Of a stretch of DNA of 6,562 nucleotides, positions 5,120 to 6,562 are shown in pieces. The DNA comes from Propionibacteriaceae bacterium (GTDB lineage Bacteria > Actinomycetota > Actinomycetes > Propionibacteriales > Propionibacteriaceae). Each line of letters starts with the position of its first letter. The stretch's first letter is position 1. The stretch spans positions 1 to 6,562 of the forward strand of contig JAICEV010000211.1 of the NCBI GenBank assembly GCA_025923975.1. The letters run 5' to 3'. A program made the position numbers and the translations under genes. Under the pieces are notes generated by a model. That model saw only the letters and a list, made by a program, of their open reading frames with translations, had not been told where the DNA came from and did no database searches.

Positions 5120-6303
5120 TGGAGCGGCTCACGGGGGTGATTCAGCCCTACGCGTGGGGTTCGCAGACGGCCATACCGGAGTTTCTCGGCCGGGAACCAA
5201 CGGGTGAGCCGCAGGCTGAGCTGTGGTTTGGCGCGCATCCACTCGCACCCTCCACCGTGGGCGGCGAACCACTGGACAAGGTTGTTGCGCAGGACCCGGT
5301 GGGTGTAGTTGGCCAGGGCTCCATCGAGCAATTCGGGCCGCGGTTGCCCTTTCTTGTCAAGATCATTGCCGCCGCACAGCCTCTGTCCCTGCAGGCCCAT
5401 CCGTCACGTGAGCAGGCCGAGGCGGGGTACGCGCGTGAGCAGTCGGCCGGTGTTCCAAGAGATGCACCGCAGAGGACCTATCGTGATGGCTGGCCCAAGC
5501 CGGAACTGTTATGTGCGTTGGTCGAGACCGAGGCTCTCTGTGGCTTCCGGGACCCGGCTGAGACGTATCGGCTTTTCGAGAATCTTGGAGTTACCAGCGC
5601 CCTCGAACTTGTCGCTCCGTTGGCTGACGCTGAGGTACCGCCAGAAGAGCGCTTGCGGGTGGTGTTCTCACGGCTCCTGCGTCTCAGATCCGATCAGCGG
5701 TCGGTGATCTTGCAGGTGGCACAGGCTGCGGATGCGGCCGACGGGCCTGATGCCGTGATGTCTTTCGCGCGCACCGCCGGCGGACTACATGCGTATTATC
5801 CGGGCGATCCCGGCGTATTGGCCGCTCTCTTGATGAACCGGATCACTTTGCAGCCAGGGGATGCTCTGTTCATGCCGCCCGGAAATCTGCACGCCTATCT
5901 GAGCGGAGGCGGCGTGGAGATCATGGCCAACTCCGACAACGTGATGCGGGGCGGGCTGACACCGAAGTACGTCAATATTGATCAGCTGCTCGCGATCTTG
6001 GATTTCACACCCGGGCTACGAGGGTTGATCACGCCGATCGAGGAGTCGCGCGGGTTATGGCGCTATCCGACGCCGGCCCCAGAATTTGCGCTCTGGCGCA
6101 TCGAGCCTCACGGCGAGCCAGTCGCCGTTCCGGCGGGAACGACCGGTCGCATACTCCTCGTCACTGACAATGAGCTCACGGCCATATCAGCTACGGCAAA
6201 ACTTGATCTGGTGCGCGGCGAAGCCGCCCTACTGACTGCTGGCGAGGAGGCTGTCGTGACCGGCAGCGGGACGGCTTTCGTCGGCGGTCCCGGAGTCTTC
6301 TAA
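5119..6303 (+). CDS. manA: Mannose-6-phosphate isomerase, class I
   Basis: 394 residues of a type I phosphomannose isomerase (mannose 6-phosphate to fructose 6-phosphate, cytosolic, zinc-dependent cupin). It starts with the typical LTGVIQPYAWGS. Expected zinc ligands are Gln92 and His94 (LSLQAHPS), Glu129 (WPKPELLCAL) and His258 (GNLHAYLSGGG). The family signature VEIMANSDNVMRGGLTPK (266-283) is intact, including Arg277. In the usual NHKPE motif, Asn-His is replaced by Trp-Pro while catalytic Lys127 and ligand Glu129 remain. The ATG overlaps the oxidoreductase stop; a second ATG at 5116 is possible but sits too close to AGGAGG. Fructose 6-phosphate/mannose 6-phosphate exchange feeds GDP-mannose and glycan synthesis or mannose use. 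The coupled oxidoreductase may act on a related sugar. A tRNA gene begins 29 bases after the stop and no terminator is visible between them. Confidence 0.96.
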   Translation: MERLTGVIQPYAWGSQTAIPEFLGREPTGEPQAELWFGAHPLAPSTVGGEPLDKVVAQDPVGVVGQGSIEQFGPRLPFLVKIIAAAQPLSLQAHPSREQAEAGYAREQSAGVPRDAPQRTYRDGWPKPELLCALVETEALCGFRDPAETYRLFENLGVTSALELVAPLADAEVPPEERLRVVFSRLLRLRSDQRSVILQVAQAADAADGPDAVMSFARTAGGLHAYYPGDPGVLAALLMNRITLQPGDALFMPPGNLHAYLSGGGVEIMANSDNVMRGGLTPKYVNIDQLLAILDFTPGLRGLITPIEESRGLWRYPTPAPEFALWRIEPHGEPVAVPAGTTGRILLVTDNELTAISATAKLDLVRGEAALLTAGEEAVVTGSGTAFVGGPGVF

Positions 6304-6332
6304 GCCAAACTTGAGTAGGCTTTCCGGGCATT

Positions 6333-6405
6333 GCTGGCGTGGCGCAATCGGTAGCGCAGCTGTCTTGTAAACAGCAGGTTAGGGGTTCGAGTCCCCTCGC
6401 CAGCT
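6333..6405 (+). tRNA. tRNA-Thr (anticodon TGT)
   Basis: A full cloverleaf of 73 bases. The acceptor stem is GCTGGCG (6333-6339) with CGCCAGC (6398-6404) and discriminator T 6405. The D stem is GCGC/GCGC (6342-6345, 6354-6357). The anticodon stem is GCTGT/ACAGC with loop CTTGTAA (6364-6370) and anticodon TGT at 6366-6368. The variable loop is AGGTT; the T stem is AGGGG/CCCCT around TTCGAGT. It reads ACA and probably other ACN codons. CCA is not encoded. A TAGGCT hexamer at 6316-6321 could be a -10 for it, but no good -35 is visible, so it may be transcribed from the manA operon instead. Confidence 0.97.
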
Positions 6406-6438
6406 CTCTGTGACCAGCTCTCTGTGAGCTCTCTGTGA
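6400..6438 (+). repeat. 14-bp tandem repeat seeded by the tRNA 3' end
   Basis: CCAGCTCTCTGTGA occurs at 6400-6413 and again, identically, at 6414-6427. An 11-base third copy lacking CCA (GCTCTCTGTGA) follows at 6428-6438. The first six bases of the first unit are the tRNA acceptor 3' end and discriminator. It may arise from slippage, or be a remnant of recombination at a tRNA attachment site. Confidence 0.85.
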
Positions 6439-6439
6439 T

Positions 6440-6535
6440 GACCCCGGCTGCGGTGGCGCGGTTGGACCAGGCTCCATATACCGGAAAGAACTTCAGCCTG
6501 AATTCCGGATCGGCCGCAACAAGCTCCGAGTACCG
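6440..6535 (-). pseudogene. Possible remnant of a coding region (function unknown)
   Basis: On the minus strand, 32 codons directly after an in-frame TAG (6538-6536) look coding: about three quarters end in G or C, and the peptide (RYSELVAADPEFRLKFFPVY, then GAWSNRATAAGVI) has natural composition. There is no start codon after the TAG, and the frame runs on into the repeat and the tRNA antisense strand, so no intact gene is possible here. It could be a broken gene fragment, or chance. I do not recognise a family. Confidence 0.25.
6481..6508. repeat. Bulged inverted repeat downstream of the tRNA
   Basis: CCGGAA (6481-6486) pairs with TTCCGG (6503-6508), and TTCA (6492-6495) with TGAA (6499-6502) around the loop GCC. 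A 5-base bulge, AGAAC, lies on the left side. There is no T-run after it, so it is a poor intrinsic terminator candidate. Confidence 0.35.
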
Positions 6536-6562
6536 CTAGCGTGTCCTCAAAACCTGCAAATC

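Noticed and set aside
5497..5508. Loss of function in ManA because NHKPE reads WPKPE
   Set aside because: The catalytic Lys and zinc-binding Glu are kept, and the replaced His is not one of the known zinc ligands.
1050..6405. A functional link between thrC and the tRNA-Thr gene because both concern threonine
   Set aside because: They are 4 kb apart, on opposite strands, with unrelated genes between; most simply a coincidence.

Overview
The window looks like a stretch of chromosome from a high-GC Gram-positive bacterium (Actinomycetota). The evidence is codon third positions that are mostly G or C, a DUF3263 protein (a family I know mainly from Actinobacteria), a CysO-type sulfur carrier with the actinobacterial C-terminal PAVAGG pattern, and a gene with a promoter spaced as for a leaderless mRNA. 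I cannot assign a genus.

Layout. At the left edge is the C-terminal end of an NTF2/SnoaL-like protein (+). It converges on a minus-strand cluster that reads, in transcription order: SAM-I riboswitch, thrC (threonine synthase family), a CysO/MoaD/ThiS-like sulfur carrier, and a DUF1810 protein. thrC and cysO share an ATGA stop/start overlap, and DUF1810 follows after 29 bases. A long imperfect inverted repeat (212-335) sits where the + and - genes converge. Upstream of the riboswitch (about 2460-3070) lies a gene-poor stretch with coding-like fragments in shifting minus-strand frames, probably a decayed gene. Next come a small + gene with an HEEVH motif and a convergent, overlapping DUF3263 gene (-) with a promoter placed for a leaderless transcript. 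Then comes a coupled + pair: a Gfo/Idh/MocA oxidoreductase and manA (class I mannose-6-phosphate isomerase). The right end has a tRNA-Thr(TGT), whose 3' end is the first unit of a 14-bp tandem repeat, and a short coding-like remnant.

How the parts work together. The most interesting unit is the SAM riboswitch - thrC - cysO operon. SAM is the end product of methionine metabolism, and CysO-type carriers deliver sulfur as a C-terminal thiocarboxylate to PLP enzymes. A SAM switch on a threonine synthase fused by overlap to a sulfur carrier raises the possibility, which is inference only, that this 'ThrC' takes part in protein-thiocarboxylate-dependent homocysteine (or cysteine) formation rather than, or besides, threonine synthesis. 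The carrier has three residues (ADG) after its diglycine, so it would need proteolytic trimming before activation. The gfo-manA pair points to sugar or sugar-phosphate metabolism. The remaining genes are conserved but functionally unassigned.
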